NCBI RefSeq assembly: GCF_024345185.1
Contig: NZ_BROB01000003.1
Coordinates: 1 to 64,000, forward strand
Length of the DNA stretch: 64,000 bases
Source: Levilactobacillus humaensis
GTDB taxonomy: Bacteria; Bacillota; Bacilli; Lactobacillales; Lactobacillaceae
Direction: 5' to 3'
The notes beneath the pieces are model-generated. The model ran no database searches and was not told the DNA's origin. It worked only from the letters and a program-made list of their open reading frames with translations. Of the stretch, positions 34,708 to 43,871 are shown piece after piece. Positions within the stretch are counted from its first letter, which is position 1; every line of letters starts with the position of its first letter. Both the position numbers and the translations under genes were made by a program.

Positions 34708-36050
34708 TGACGAGAAATGTAACGCCTAGAGCGTTAGCGGTTGAAGCACTGACCCGAGTTGCCAATGGGGCATACTCAAACTTACAATTGGAACAGACCT
34801 TAAGCAGCCACAACCTCAGTGATGTCGATCGGCGTTTCGTAACCAACTTGGTTTACGGGACTATCCAACATCAATTGACGTTGGAATACTATTTGGAAGG
34901 TTTCGTAAAGCCTAATCAAAAGGTTTTACCATGGGTTAAGATGACCCTGTTAGTTGCTCTTTACCAGGAAATCTATCTGGATCGGGTGCCTAAGCGGGCA
35001 ATCTTTAACGAAGCCATTCAATTGGCTAAGGATCGGGGCCATGAAGGGATTCGGCGTTTCGTGACTGGGGTCTTGCATGCCATGGATCGTCAGGGCTTGC
35101 CCGACGTGTCCAAGATTAAGGATCCGTTGAAACGGCTCAGCATAACCTACTCCGTTCCAGAATGGTTAATTACGGCCCTTCAGGAACAAGTCGGTGAAGA
35201 AAAAACGGTCAGCATCTTAGAAACCATCAACCAGCCGGCCGCACAATCCGTCCGGGTCAACCCACTGGTGACGACACCGGAAGCTGTTAAACAATCTCTA
35301 GAATCCGAAGGCTATGAAGTGACCCCAAGTGTCGTCGCTGCCGGAGCCTTTCGTTTAGACGACCATCCAGCGAGCGAAAGCCGCGTCTTTGAAGACGGCA
35401 AGGTGACGATTCAAGACGAGAGTGCCATGTTACCCGTTGAAGCCTTACAAGTCCGTCCTGGTGACCAAGTCTTAGATGCTTGTGCCGCACCAGGGGGCAA
35501 GACGACCCAGATCGCTGCCTTACTCGACCCCCATTCCGGTGGTAAAGTGACGGCCTTGGATCTCCACGAAAAGAAGATTCAGGTTATCGAACGGAACGCC
35601 GAACGGATGCACGTGGCCGATCGCGTTGATGCCATGGCCTTAGACGCCCGTAAGGTGGACGACAAGTTCAAGGATGGCAAGTTTGACCGCATCCTAGTCG
35701 ATGCGCCATGTTCCGGATTGGGACTGATTCGTCGGAAGCCTGAGATTCGTTACGAAAAGACCCCACAAGACATTCAACAACTGCAAAAAGTCCAATTAGG
35801 CATTTTGGATGCCGTGGTCCCTAAGCTCAAGGCCGATGGAATCTTGGTCTACAGTACCTGCACCATTTTAAAGACAGAAAATAACGAAGTTGCCGAGAGA
35901 TTCTTGGCCGAACACCCCGATTTCGAAGCGCTTCGTGTAACCACCAAATTAAACCTTAAGGATGACCGAACGACGGACACCCTGGCAATTTACCCCGATG
36001 ACTATGATTCGGATGGGTTCTTCGTCAGTGCCTTTCGTCGTAAGAAGTAG
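34707..36050 (+). CDS. rsmB: 16S rRNA (cytosine-967-C5)-methyltransferase
   Basis: A 447-residue enzyme with an N-terminal NusB-like RNA-binding domain (about 1-140) and a C-terminal NOL1/NOP2/sun methyltransferase domain. The S-adenosylmethionine site contains DACAAPGGKTTQIA, and the two cysteines of catalysis lie in DAPCSGLGLIRRKPEIR and VYSTCTI. ATG overlaps the fmt stop by one base, so it is coupled. The order fmt-rsmB-stp-pknB is standard. Confidence 0.96.
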   Translation: MTRNVTPRALAVEALTRVANGAYSNLQLEQTLSSHNLSDVDRRFVTNLVYGTIQHQLTLEYYLEGFVKPNQKVLPWVKMTLLVALYQEIYLDRVPKRAIFNEAIQLAKDRGHEGIRRFVTGVLHAMDRQGLPDVSKIKDPLKRLSITYSVPEWLITALQEQVGEEKTVSILETINQPAAQSVRVNPLVTTPEAVKQSLESEGYEVTPSVVAAGAFRLDDHPASESRVFEDGKVTIQDESAMLPVEALQVRPGDQVLDACAAPGGKTTQIAALLDPHSGGKVTALDLHEKKIQVIERNAERMHVADRVDAMALDARKVDDKFKDGKFDRILVDAPCSGLGLIRRKPEIRYEKTPQDIQQLQKVQLGILDAVVPKLKADGILVYSTCTILKTENNEVAERFLAEHPDFEALRVTTKLNLKDDRTTDTLAIYPDDYDSDGFFVSAFRRKK

Positions 36051-36062
36051 GGGGTGACGGTC

Positions 36063-36806
36063 ATGGAAGTGGCCTATCGAACATCAATTGGGAAGCAACG
36101 GGTCGATAATGAAGATTACGTGGATGTTTTCACGAATCAGGCCAAGCAACACCTGGCTATCATTGCCGACGGTATCGGCGGCAATCAGGGGGGCGACGTG
36201 GCCAGTGCCATGGCGGTATCCCACTTGGGTCATGAGTTTCAACAGACCACCCTGCCAACGCCAGCGGCGGCACGCCAATGGATTACTACCGAAATCACTG
36301 CCGAAAATCAATCGATCATTGATAAATCGAATCAGTTTGCCGATCTCAATGGGATGGGAACCACGCTGGTGGCCGCACTCTACTATGATGAAGAGGTTGT
36401 CATTGCGAACATTGGGGATTCTCGGGCCTACCTGCTACGGGATAACCTGTTGCGGCAGCTTACCGAGGACCACTCGCTGGTAAATGAACTGGTTAAACGT
36501 GGTGAAATTAGCCGTCAGGCCGCGCGGCACCATCCCCAAAAGAACGTGATCATTCGTTCATTAGGGATTTCGGATGACGCGCGTTTTGACCTGAATACCT
36601 ATCCACTAGTGGGTGGTGACCAGCTGTTACTCTGTACGGATGGCCTCACCAACATGGTGGATGATGATCGGATTCAAGAAGTCCTTCTGAGTGACCGAAC
36701 GGTGACCGAAAAGTGTGACCGGTTGGTCGAACTGGCCAACGACGCCGGGGGATTGGATAACATTACCGTTCTCCTGTTGGCGAAGTCGGCTGGGGAGGTG
36801 AGCTGA
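36063..36806 (+). CDS. stp: Serine/threonine protein phosphatase, PP2C family
   Basis: A 247-residue cytoplasmic phosphatase that reverses PknB phosphorylation. The metal-binding motifs are VDNEDYVDV, ADGIGGNQGGDVAS (D36), LCTDGLTNM and GGLDNITVLL near the end. ATG 36063 follows AGGGGGTG; an upstream in-frame GTG has no room. Its TGA stop shares one base with the pknB start, so the antagonistic pair is made together. Confidence 0.95.
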   Translation: MEVAYRTSIGKQRVDNEDYVDVFTNQAKQHLAIIADGIGGNQGGDVASAMAVSHLGHEFQQTTLPTPAAARQWITTEITAENQSIIDKSNQFADLNGMGTTLVAALYYDEEVVIANIGDSRAYLLRDNLLRQLTEDHSLVNELVKRGEISRQAARHHPQKNVIIRSLGISDDARFDLNTYPLVGGDQLLLCTDGLTNMVDDDRIQEVLLSDRTVTEKCDRLVELANDAGGLDNITVLLLAKSAGEVS

Positions 36807-38830
36807 TGCGTGCGGGATATACGCTTAACGGCCGCTACCGCATCGTCCGTGCTTTGGGCGAGGGCGGCATGGCCAACGTTTACCTGGCTCACGATCTGAT
36901 CTTAGATCGTGATGTGTCAGTCAAATTGCTTCGATTGGATCTGCGCGATGATCCGGGGACGATTCGGCGATTCCAACGCGAGGCCTTAGCAGCAACGGAA
37001 TTGGTTCAGGAAAACATTGTCCAGGTCTACGATGTCGGCGAAGAAAATGGCATGCAGTATCTGGTCATGGAGTACGTTGAGGGAACCGATCTGAAGGCTT
37101 ACATCAAGGATCACTTTCCGATTCCTTACCAGGAAGTCATTCAGATCATGGAACAAATTCTCAAGGCCGTGAAGACGGCACATGATCACGACATCATTCA
37201 CCGTGACCTGAAACCACAAAATATTCTGATCGACCATCATCAGGTTGCTAAGATTACAGACTTTGGGATTGCGGTGGCGTTGTCGGAGCACAGTCTGACC
37301 CAGACCAATACGGTTTTGGGTTCCGTCCATTACCTGTCACCAGAACAGGCTCGTGGGGGGATGGCGACGAAGCAGTCCGACATCTATTCCCTTGGGATTA
37401 TTCTTTATGAAATGTTGACCGGCACCGTGCCCTTTGAAGGGGAAACGGCGGTGTCGATTGCCTTAAAACATTATCAAACGGAGATTCCATCCGTCAGAGA
37501 CATCGATCCTCGGATTCCCCAAGCCTTGGAGAACGTCGTGTTACAGGCGACGGCCAAGCGCCCGGCGGACCGGTACAGTGATATTGCCAGTATGGCCGAT
37601 GACCTGAAGACGGCATTATCCCCAACGCGAGCAGATGAGGCCCGGTTCATTCCGGAAAACAATGATAATGGTGAGACCAAGGTCTTGCCGATCAGTGCTT
37701 TAAAGGAGATGCCGATCCCCCATGTTGTGGTGACCCCGGAAGCGGCGAAAGCTGCGGCCAAGGCCGATGATGCGTCGGCGGCGGAAACCGAGCCAAAGAA
37801 GAAACGCTTGAAGTATAAGGATCGTCATCCCCGGCGGCGGAAATTCATGTTGGCAGGGGGAACCATCTTCCTCCTCATCGTGGGTATCTTGATTGGGATG
37901 GCCCTTTTCCGGCCGAAGATGACCAACGTGCCAAATGTGATTGGTCAACAGGAAACCTTGGCACGACAGGCACTGGTGTCTTCGCATTTAAAGGTTGGTA
38001 AGATCCGGAAGACCACGAGTTCTAAGGTGAAGACCAATCGCGTTGCCCGGACGGAACCGCGCTCAGGGACACAGCTCAAGGAAAATACGGTGGTGGATCT
38101 CTGGGTTAGCACCGGCCCTCGCCGCGTGAAATTGGCGGACTATCAGGGTGACTCGTATGCCAGCACCGCGGCCAAGCTCGAGGCCATGGGCTTCACGGTT
38201 CACCGTGAGTCCGTGCACTCGACCAGTGTGCCCTCCGGCCGAATCATTCAGCAGAGTGTGGTCGCCGGTAAACGAGTTGTGCCGGCCAAGACGGACCTGA
38301 CCTTTACCGTGTCGACGGGATCGGAAACGGTCACGTTGGCCGATCTGACGAATAAGACCAAGGCGCAAGCCCAGCGTTATGCCACGGATCACAACTTGAA
38401 TCTGGCCTTTCGGTACGCCTATTCCAATGACGTCGCCAAGGGCAAGGTCATTCGTCAGTCACCAGGTGAAGGGGCTGTGGTTCAAGAGGGTGACGAAATC
38501 ACGTTGACCCTGTCACGCGGTGAACAGACCGATAGTAGCTCGGACACCGATGAGTTCAATGTGGACGTTAAGATTCCTTTTGACGATGGCGATAGCGATG
38601 ACACCAGCGACGATAGTGGTGCATCTAGTGGGACAAACAAGAGTAACTTGATTCAGATTTATTTAAAGGATCAGGACCATTCGCTCAGCACCATCTACAA
38701 GCAAATGACAATCACTGCGGATACTTCGGTCACCTTACCGTTTACCGTGGCATCGGGCAAGGCGGGGGCCTATAAGGTCGTTCGCGATGGCCATGTCATT
38801 GCATCGGACAGTCATGTGACGAAAAATTAA
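36806..38830 (+). CDS. pknB: Serine/threonine protein kinase with PASTA domains
   Basis: A 674-residue membrane kinase that senses cell-wall fragments. The kinase domain (about 9-270) has glycine loop GEGGMANV, ATP-lysine K40 (VSVK, where most have VAVK), catalytic HRDLKPQN (D134) and DFG (D152). A single membrane helix spans about 347-368, followed by three PASTA domains (about 373-438, 440-505, 508-575) and a Ser/Asp-rich linker leading to a C-terminal beta region (about 607-674). It is likely autophosphorylated and paired with Stp. A terminator follows. Confidence 0.96.
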   Translation: MRAGYTLNGRYRIVRALGEGGMANVYLAHDLILDRDVSVKLLRLDLRDDPGTIRRFQREALAATELVQENIVQVYDVGEENGMQYLVMEYVEGTDLKAYIKDHFPIPYQEVIQIMEQILKAVKTAHDHDIIHRDLKPQNILIDHHQVAKITDFGIAVALSEHSLTQTNTVLGSVHYLSPEQARGGMATKQSDIYSLGIILYEMLTGTVPFEGETAVSIALKHYQTEIPSVRDIDPRIPQALENVVLQATAKRPADRYSDIASMADDLKTALSPTRADEARFIPENNDNGETKVLPISALKEMPIPHVVVTPEAAKAAAKADDASAAETEPKKKRLKYKDRHPRRRKFMLAGGTIFLLIVGILIGMALFRPKMTNVPNVIGQQETLARQALVSSHLKVGKIRKTTSSKVKTNRVARTEPRSGTQLKENTVVDLWVSTGPRRVKLADYQGDSYASTAAKLEAMGFTVHRESVHSTSVPSGRIIQQSVVAGKRVVPAKTDLTFTVSTGSETVTLADLTNKTKAQAQRYATDHNLNLAFRYAYSNDVAKGKVIRQSPGEGAVVQEGDEITLTLSRGEQTDSSSDTDEFNVDVKIPFDDGDSDDTSDDSGASSGTNKSNLIQIYLKDQDHSLSTIYKQMTITADTSVTLPFTVASGKAGAYKVVRDGHVIASDSHVTKN

Positions 38831-38850
38831 TAAAAAACCTGCATTTACGG

Positions 38851-38887
38851 CTCAGTTCTTTTATAATAAAAGAGAACTGAGTTTTTT
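38851..38887 (+). terminator. Terminator after pknB
   Basis: CTCAGTTCTTTT pairs with the A/G-rich strand ending GAACTGAG, around an AT-rich loop, then TTTTTT. It ends the gmk-to-pknB transcript. Confidence 0.93.
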
Positions 38888-38915
38888 AGATCAACAGAAA
38901 CAAAGGAGGTGCTGC

Positions 38916-39812
38916 ATGTCAGAGGGACAGATTCGCCAGTCATTAAGCGGCTTTTACGACGTCTTTAGTGACGGGAAGATGTATCGAACCCGGGCACGGG
39001 GTAACTTTCGCAAGCGGCGCATCACGCCACTCGTGGGAGATCGTGTGCAGTTTGAGAGCTCGACACCAAAGGAAGGCTACATTCTCGAGATTCTCCCAAG
39101 AACCAACGCCCTGACCCGGCCACCTGTGGCCAATATTGATCAGGGAATCGTGGTTACGGCAGTGGCGGCGCCGGAGTTCTCGACGAACCTGCTGGACCGG
39201 CAACTGATTGCGTTAGAGATTAGCGGAATCAAACCGGTCATCGTCTTCACGAAGACTGACCTGATTGACGACGATCGTTACCAGACGTTTGAAACGTTGG
39301 CAGCCGGCTATCGTCAGATCGGTTATCCGGTCGTTCTGACTCGCGAGCCATTCTCGGCGGACGGGTTGGACCAAGTCAAGGCCACTCTGGCCGATCGCGT
39401 CACGGTGATCATGGGGCAAACGGGGGCCGGAAAGTCCACGTTGTTGAACCACATCGCGCCCGACCTGGAATTGGCAACTGGGGAGATTTCGACGGCGTTA
39501 AACCGTGGGAAGCACACGACTCGTAAAGTTAGCCTGATGCCGATCGCCGGTGGTTTGGTGGCTGATACCCCAGGATTTTCGTCATATGACACGCTGACCA
39601 TTGGTTACCGAGACCTGGGGCACTACTTCCCAGAATTCTTGGCGGTGGCCAATCAGTGTCGTTTCCGGGGCTGTGTGCACCTGAATGAACCTGGGTGTGC
39701 GGTCAAAGAAGGGGTTGAGAGTGGCGACTTGATGCAGAGCCGTTACGACAACTACCTTCAGTTACTCACGTTGTTAAAGAATCAAAAACCAATTTATAAT
39801 AAAAAGAAATGA
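38916..39812 (+). CDS. rsgA: Ribosome small subunit-dependent GTPase
   Basis: A 298-residue circularly permuted GTPase acting late in 30S subunit maturation. An N-terminal OB fold (GRITPLVGDRV-like, about 1-70) is followed by G4 (TKTDL) before G1 (GQTGAGKSTLLN) and G3 (DTPGF), the permuted order of the family. A C-terminal zinc site is formed by CRFRGCVHLNEPGCAV. ATG follows AAAGGAGG. Rpe and thiN follow directly. Confidence 0.96.
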   Translation: MSEGQIRQSLSGFYDVFSDGKMYRTRARGNFRKRRITPLVGDRVQFESSTPKEGYILEILPRTNALTRPPVANIDQGIVVTAVAAPEFSTNLLDRQLIALEISGIKPVIVFTKTDLIDDDRYQTFETLAAGYRQIGYPVVLTREPFSADGLDQVKATLADRVTVIMGQTGAGKSTLLNHIAPDLELATGEISTALNRGKHTTRKVSLMPIAGGLVADTPGFSSYDTLTIGYRDLGHYFPEFLAVANQCRFRGCVHLNEPGCAVKEGVESGDLMQSRYDNYLQLLTLLKNQKPIYNKKK

Positions 39813-39824
39813 GGAAGATAATTT

Positions 39825-40478
39825 ATGATTAAAGTAGCGCCATCAATCCTGAGTGCGGATTACGTCAACTTACAAAAGGACATCGAAAAGGTCGACCAAG
39901 CCGGTGCCGAAGTTTTACATATCGACATTATGGACGGTGACTTTGTCCCAGCCCTGTCATATGGTCCAGGTTGGGTTAAGGCTATTCGTCCAATTACCAA
40001 GATGGTCTTAGACGTGCACATGATGGTTCAAAACCCAGAACGTTACGTTGACGACTTCGCCAAGGCCGGTGCCGACATCATCGGGGTTCACGTTGAAGCA
40101 ACGCCACACATTCACCGGGCCTTACAAATGATCCAAAACGCCGGTGTGACCCCAGAAGTTGTGATCAACCCTGGGACTCCAGTGGTCGCTATCGAACCCG
40201 TCTTAGACATGGTTGGCCAAGTGTTGGTTATGACCGTTAACCCTGGTTTCGGTGGTCAGAAGTTCTTACACAGCACCGTTGAAAAGATTGCCCAATTGGA
40301 AGCTATCAAGAAGGAAAAGGGCTACACCTTTGATATCGAAGTCGACGGTGGGGTTAACAACGAAACGGTTGTTGACTGTGCCAAGGCTGGTGCCACGGTT
40401 GCCGTTGCAGGTTCATACGTCTTCAACGCCGAAGACCCTGCATCCCGTGTGCAAGCCTTAAAGGACGCCACTAAGTAA
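39825..40478 (+). CDS. rpe: Ribulose-phosphate 3-epimerase
   Basis: A 217-residue TIM-barrel enzyme interconverting ribulose 5-phosphate and xylulose 5-phosphate, needed in the pentose phosphate and phosphoketolase routes. Visible motifs are APSILSAD, the metal site HIDIMDGDFVP, VHMMV, and MTVNPGFGGQKF; EVDGGVN supplies the last catalytic aspartate. It lies 12 bases after rsgA, preceded by GAGGAAG, and overlaps thiN by one base. Confidence 0.97.
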   Translation: MIKVAPSILSADYVNLQKDIEKVDQAGAEVLHIDIMDGDFVPALSYGPGWVKAIRPITKMVLDVHMMVQNPERYVDDFAKAGADIIGVHVEATPHIHRALQMIQNAGVTPEVVINPGTPVVAIEPVLDMVGQVLVMTVNPGFGGQKFLHSTVEKIAQLEAIKKEKGYTFDIEVDGGVNNETVVDCAKAGATVAVAGSYVFNAEDPASRVQALKDATK

Positions 40479-41155
40479 TGCCACGTGGGGGAACTTTCAA
40501 TCTCCTCGTGGGCGGTCCCAAGGCCAACTGGCCTGAAGGCCTCAGCACGCGGAACATTGCGGGCCCCTGGATTGGCGTTGATCGAGGGACCTTACGCTTA
40601 ATTGATCTGAATATTCAGCCCGTGGCGGCAGTGGGGGATTTCGATTCCCTACAGGCGCCCGAACTGCAACGAGTCCGGCGTAACGTCAAGGACATTCGGC
40701 AGTCACAACCGGAGAAGGATTACACGGACACCCAACTGGCGGTGACCGTGGCCCTCAACGATTATGGTGCAGAAAAAATTGATATTTACGGGGCAACGGG
40801 TGGTCGCCTCGACCATTTCTTGGCTAACTTATTTCTGGTGCTTCAACCGGAATACAAGGCCTACGCCCAACGGATTCGATTGATTGATCGGCAGAATACG
40901 ATTACTTTCTATTTGCCGGGTCACTACACGGTGACCAAGGAACCCGATAAGAACTACCTGGCGTTTATCCCTTTGACGCCAATCGATCACTTGAGTTTAA
41001 CGAATGAAAAATATCAGCTCCACAACGAACCCATTCCTTATCCGATCTCCTTTGCCAGCAATGAGTTTGTCGGTGAGACCGGGGAATTTCAGTTCGATAC
41101 GGGTCTGCTCTGTGTGATTCAAAGCTGCGATACTTTTGAAGCCCGCCACGAGTAG
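40478..41155 (+). CDS. thiN: Thiamine pyrophosphokinase
   Basis: A 225-residue enzyme that transfers pyrophosphate from ATP to thiamine. The conserved elements are WIGVDRGTLRL, AVGDFDSL (near residue 50), EKDYTDTQLAV and GATGGRLDHFLANL. The C-terminal part (about 150-225) is the beta-sandwich substrate lid. ATG 40478 shares a base with the rpe stop and no separate ribosome-binding site is needed. A strong terminator follows. Confidence 0.95.
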   Translation: MPRGGTFNLLVGGPKANWPEGLSTRNIAGPWIGVDRGTLRLIDLNIQPVAAVGDFDSLQAPELQRVRRNVKDIRQSQPEKDYTDTQLAVTVALNDYGAEKIDIYGATGGRLDHFLANLFLVLQPEYKAYAQRIRLIDRQNTITFYLPGHYTVTKEPDKNYLAFIPLTPIDHLSLTNEKYQLHNEPIPYPISFASNEFVGETGEFQFDTGLLCVIQSCDTFEARHE

Positions 41156-41167
41156 GGACTGTACGAG

Positions 41168-41219
41168 AAAGGCGTCTGACTGCCACGACATTAGTCGTGG
41201 GGGTCAGACGCCTTTCTTT
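41168..41219 (+). terminator. Terminator after thiN
   Basis: A long two-part stem: AAAGGCGTCTGAC with GTCAGACGCCTTT, enclosing CCACGAC with GTCGTGG. It is followed by CTTTG, a weak T run, but the stem is unusually stable. Confidence 0.88.
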
Positions 41220-41230
41220 GCTCACAAAAA

Positions 41231-41270
41231 AATGAGGAGACCCGGCAAACCGGAACTCCTCATTCTTTTG
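41231..41270. terminator. Terminator between thiN and minus-strand rpmB
   Basis: ATGAGGAG pairs with CTCCTCAT, with CCGG/CCGG inside, and is flanked by AAAAAA on the left (a T run on the minus strand) and TTCTTTTG on the right, so it can serve rpmB and the opposite strand. Confidence 0.85.
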
Positions 41271-41287
41271 TTTAACCGTATCTATCA

Positions 41288-41473
41288 CTAGACGCGGGTT
41301 ACTTTACCTGATTTTAAAGTCCGAGCGGAAACCCAAACTCGTTTTGGCTTACCGTCCACTAAGATGCGAACCTTTTGTAAGTTCGGCTTCCAAGCGCGAC
41401 GACTTGAGTTCAAGGCGTGGGAACGCTTGTTACCAAAACGTGTCCGCTTGCCGTTAAGAAAATCCTTTGCCAT
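41288..41473 (-). CDS. rpmB: 50S ribosomal protein L28
   Basis: A 61-residue ribosomal protein beginning [19 protein letters not shown] and containing the typical [13 protein letters not shown]. No zinc cysteines are present, as in most Firmicutes L28. It is transcribed opposite to its neighbours, the classic layout between thiN and asp23 in Firmicutes. AGGAGGG precedes the ATG, and a promoter is visible upstream on the minus strand. Confidence 0.97.
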   Translation of the reverse strand: MAKDFLNGKRTRFGNKRSHALNSSRRAWKPNLQKVRILVDGKPKRVWVSARTLKSGKVTRV

Positions 41474-41544
41474 GGCGTAAAACCCTCCTTTGTGGATTCA
41501 TTCATTACTTTTTTTAAAAAGCAGTGCATTTTGCTCACCTGACT

Positions 41545-41573
41545 AATTTACCATAATCTTTTCTAGAACGCAA
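41545..41573 (-). promoter_or_regulatory. rpmB promoter
   Basis: Read on the minus strand: TTGCGT (41573-41568), 17 bases, then TAAATT (41550-41545), preceded by TGG as an extended -10. It leaves a leader of about 70 bases before rpmB. Confidence 0.75.
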
Positions 41574-41661
41574 TGGTTTCTTTCAAGCAAATCTACTTGA
41601 CACTTATTTGCCGCCGTCATGAGGTTTTGGGAGTTCCTATTTCTATTTTTGGCGTGGTTGT

Positions 41662-41669
41662 GGTAAGAT
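41662..41669 (+). promoter_or_regulatory. Possible promoter for the asp23-type gene
   Basis: TGG directly followed by TAAGAT at 41664-41669 could act as an extended -10 element, with no good -35. It lies about 45 bases before the start codon. Confidence 0.45.
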
Positions 41670-41714
41670 TAATCTCTGTTAAGATTGACTATCTAGAATA
41701 AGGAGGCTATTTCC

Positions 41715-42077
41715 ATGGCCGTAAAGATTAAGACTCAGTACGGAACAATTGATATTACCAATGAAGTGATTGCGACCGTTGTTGGGGGTGCCGCGACTGA
41801 TAACTATGGTGTCGTGGGTATGGCAAGTAAGAATCAGATTCGTGATAACGTGAATGATATCTTACGGCGGGAGAATTATGCCCGCGGCGTCGTTGTTCGT
41901 CAGGAAGAAAATGGCGTGGCAATCGATGTTTACGTGATTGTGAGCTACGGAACCAAGATTTCCGAAGTCTCACGGAACGTCCAATCTAAAGTAAAATATA
42001 ACCTAGAAACGATGCTGGGGGTTTCCGCAAACTCAGTCAACGTGATTGTACAAGGGGTGCGGGTGTTGGCTGACTAG
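41715..42077 (+). CDS. yloU: Asp23/Gls24 family protein
   Basis: A 120-residue cytoplasmic protein with ITNEVIATVVGGAATDNYGVVGMA and the closing VNVIVQGVRV, both diagnostic of the family. It is the YloU position, directly before the FakA-like gene in Firmicutes, and the linkage suggests a role in lipid or envelope homeostasis, though none is proven. ATG follows AAGGAGG. YqhY at 18632 is its paralogue. Confidence 0.93.
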   Translation: MAVKIKTQYGTIDITNEVIATVVGGAATDNYGVVGMASKNQIRDNVNDILRRENYARGVVVRQEENGVAIDVYVIVSYGTKISEVSRNVQSKVKYNLETMLGVSANSVNVIVQGVRVLAD

Positions 42078-42109
42078 CCAGACGTACTGAAATCAAGGAG
42101 GATACTTAG

Positions 42110-43798
42110 TTGAAAGTAACAGAAATTACTAATCTTGAGTTTGGTAAGATGGTCCAAGCCGCCTCGCAAAAGCTAAACCAAAACGCTGATTTTATTAACT
42201 CACTGAATGTTTTTCCCGTTCCTGATGGGGACACCGGGACCAACATGAGCCTGTCACTGCAGAGTGGGGCCAAGTACGAACGAGATGCCGACAGCACGGC
42301 TGTGGGTGTCTTAGCTGTGGCCCTGGCTAAGGGACTTTTGATGGGGGCTCGGGGAAACTCTGGGGTTATCCTGTCACAAATTTTCCGCGGGTTTTCTCGG
42401 AAATTAGCCGATAACCAGACGTTGACGGCCCAAGACTTAGCTGATGGCTTTGCTGCGGGTGCAGAGACGGCGTATAAGGCCGTTATGAAGCCAACCGAAG
42501 GAACAATCCTGACGGTGGTTCGTGAGGGCGCACAGGCCGGTTTAAACGCCGCTAAGGACAGCGATGATGTCCTGGTTGTCATGGATGCCATTTACGAGGC
42601 TGCTAAGGCGGCCTTGGCAACAACACCAGACCTATTGCCAGTTCTGAAGCAAGTCGGTGTCGTGGACTCCGGTGGCCAAGGGTTAACCTTTGTGCTCGAA
42701 GCCTTTAACGACTCCCTGAACGGCCGCGTTGCTGAAGAGGGCGACTACAAGCCAGACGATGCTGAAATGGATGAAATGATCGATGCTGCTCACCACCAAA
42801 GTGTGCAAGGCAAGCTCGATCCCAACAGTATCAAGTATGGCTACTGTACCGAAATCATGGTACGTATCGGTCGTGGGAAGCAAATCCAACACGACTTCGA
42901 TTACGATACCTTCTACAAGTACCTCGCCGGTTTAGGTGACTCCCTGTTAGTCGTTAACGATGAGGAAATTGTGAAGGTCCACGTGCATACTGAACATCCC
43001 GGCAAGGTTATTGCCTGGGGACAAGAGTTCGGTGACTTGGCTAAGGTCAAGGTCGACAACATGCGGATGCAACAGGAAACCATCATGGAACACGACGACC
43101 AACCGGCCGAAGCAGAAGCCTTGCCAGCCGAAAGCGAAGAGACCGATACGGCCATCATCGCTATCGCCGCTGGCGATGGCCTCGCCAAGCTCTTTAAGAG
43201 TCTGGGCGTGACCTACGTGGTTAACGGGGGTCAGACGATGAACCCAAGTACGCAGGACATCGTTGACGCCGTAAACCAATGCAAGGCCAAGCGGGCAATC
43301 GTTTTACCTAACAACAAGAACATCTTCTTGGCTGCCGAACAAGCGGCTAAGGTCACGGATGTCCCAACGGTTATCGTGCATTCAACGACGGTTTCTCAAG
43401 GGATGACGGCCATGCTAGGGTACAATCCAGATGCTGACCTCGAAGATAACCAAGCGGCGATGGAAGAAAACTTGGCGGCAGTCAAGAGTGGTCAAGTGAC
43501 TCACGCTATCCGCGATACTGAGCTCGATGGTTTTGATATCAAGGAAGGCAACTTCATGGGAATCGTTGACGGGACTATCAAGGTTACCGACGCCGATCTC
43601 CTGAAGACCGCTGAAGAAACGGTTCAAGCCATGCTGGATGATGACAGCGAAATTGTGACGATTATTTACGGTGCCGATACGACCGAAGCTGTAGCGCAAG
43701 AGCTACAGACGGCCATTGAAGGCATGGATGACGAATTAGAGACAGAAATTCACGCGGGGGGCCAACCGGTCTATCCGTTCTTAATTTCCGTTGAATAG
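42110..43798 (+). CDS. yloV: FakA-like fatty acid kinase subunit (DAK2 domain)
   Basis: A 562-residue protein with an N-terminal DhaL/DAK2 ATP-binding domain (about 1-200; metal-binding aspartates D39 and D41 in PVPDGDTGTNM, then GARGNSGVILSQ) and a long C-terminal region (about 220-562) that in FakA couples to the FakB lipid carrier. FakA phosphorylates fatty acids taken up from outside. TTG 42110 follows AAGGAGG. Some annotation calls it dihydroxyacetone kinase-like. A weak hairpin terminator follows before recG. Confidence 0.92.
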   Translation: MKVTEITNLEFGKMVQAASQKLNQNADFINSLNVFPVPDGDTGTNMSLSLQSGAKYERDADSTAVGVLAVALAKGLLMGARGNSGVILSQIFRGFSRKLADNQTLTAQDLADGFAAGAETAYKAVMKPTEGTILTVVREGAQAGLNAAKDSDDVLVVMDAIYEAAKAALATTPDLLPVLKQVGVVDSGGQGLTFVLEAFNDSLNGRVAEEGDYKPDDAEMDEMIDAAHHQSVQGKLDPNSIKYGYCTEIMVRIGRGKQIQHDFDYDTFYKYLAGLGDSLLVVNDEEIVKVHVHTEHPGKVIAWGQEFGDLAKVKVDNMRMQQETIMEHDDQPAEAEALPAESEETDTAIIAIAAGDGLAKLFKSLGVTYVVNGGQTMNPSTQDIVDAVNQCKAKRAIVLPNNKNIFLAAEQAAKVTDVPTVIVHSTTVSQGMTAMLGYNPDADLEDNQAAMEENLAAVKSGQVTHAIRDTELDGFDIKEGNFMGIVDGTIKVTDADLLKTAEETVQAMLDDDSEIVTIIYGADTTEAVAQELQTAIEGMDDELETEIHAGGQPVYPFLISVE

Positions 43799-43813
43799 CC
43801 GATTGACGGCAGG

Positions 43814-43843
43814 AAGATTGGGCTAGTTGGTCCAATCTTTTTT
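43814..43843 (+). terminator. Terminator between the FakA-like gene and recG
   Basis: AAGATTGG pairs with CCAATCTT around a ten-base loop, directly followed by TTTT. It likely reduces readthrough into recG. Confidence 0.85.
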
Positions 43844-43871
43844 CAATTTTAAGAGAGAGGAGGTACTGGGT

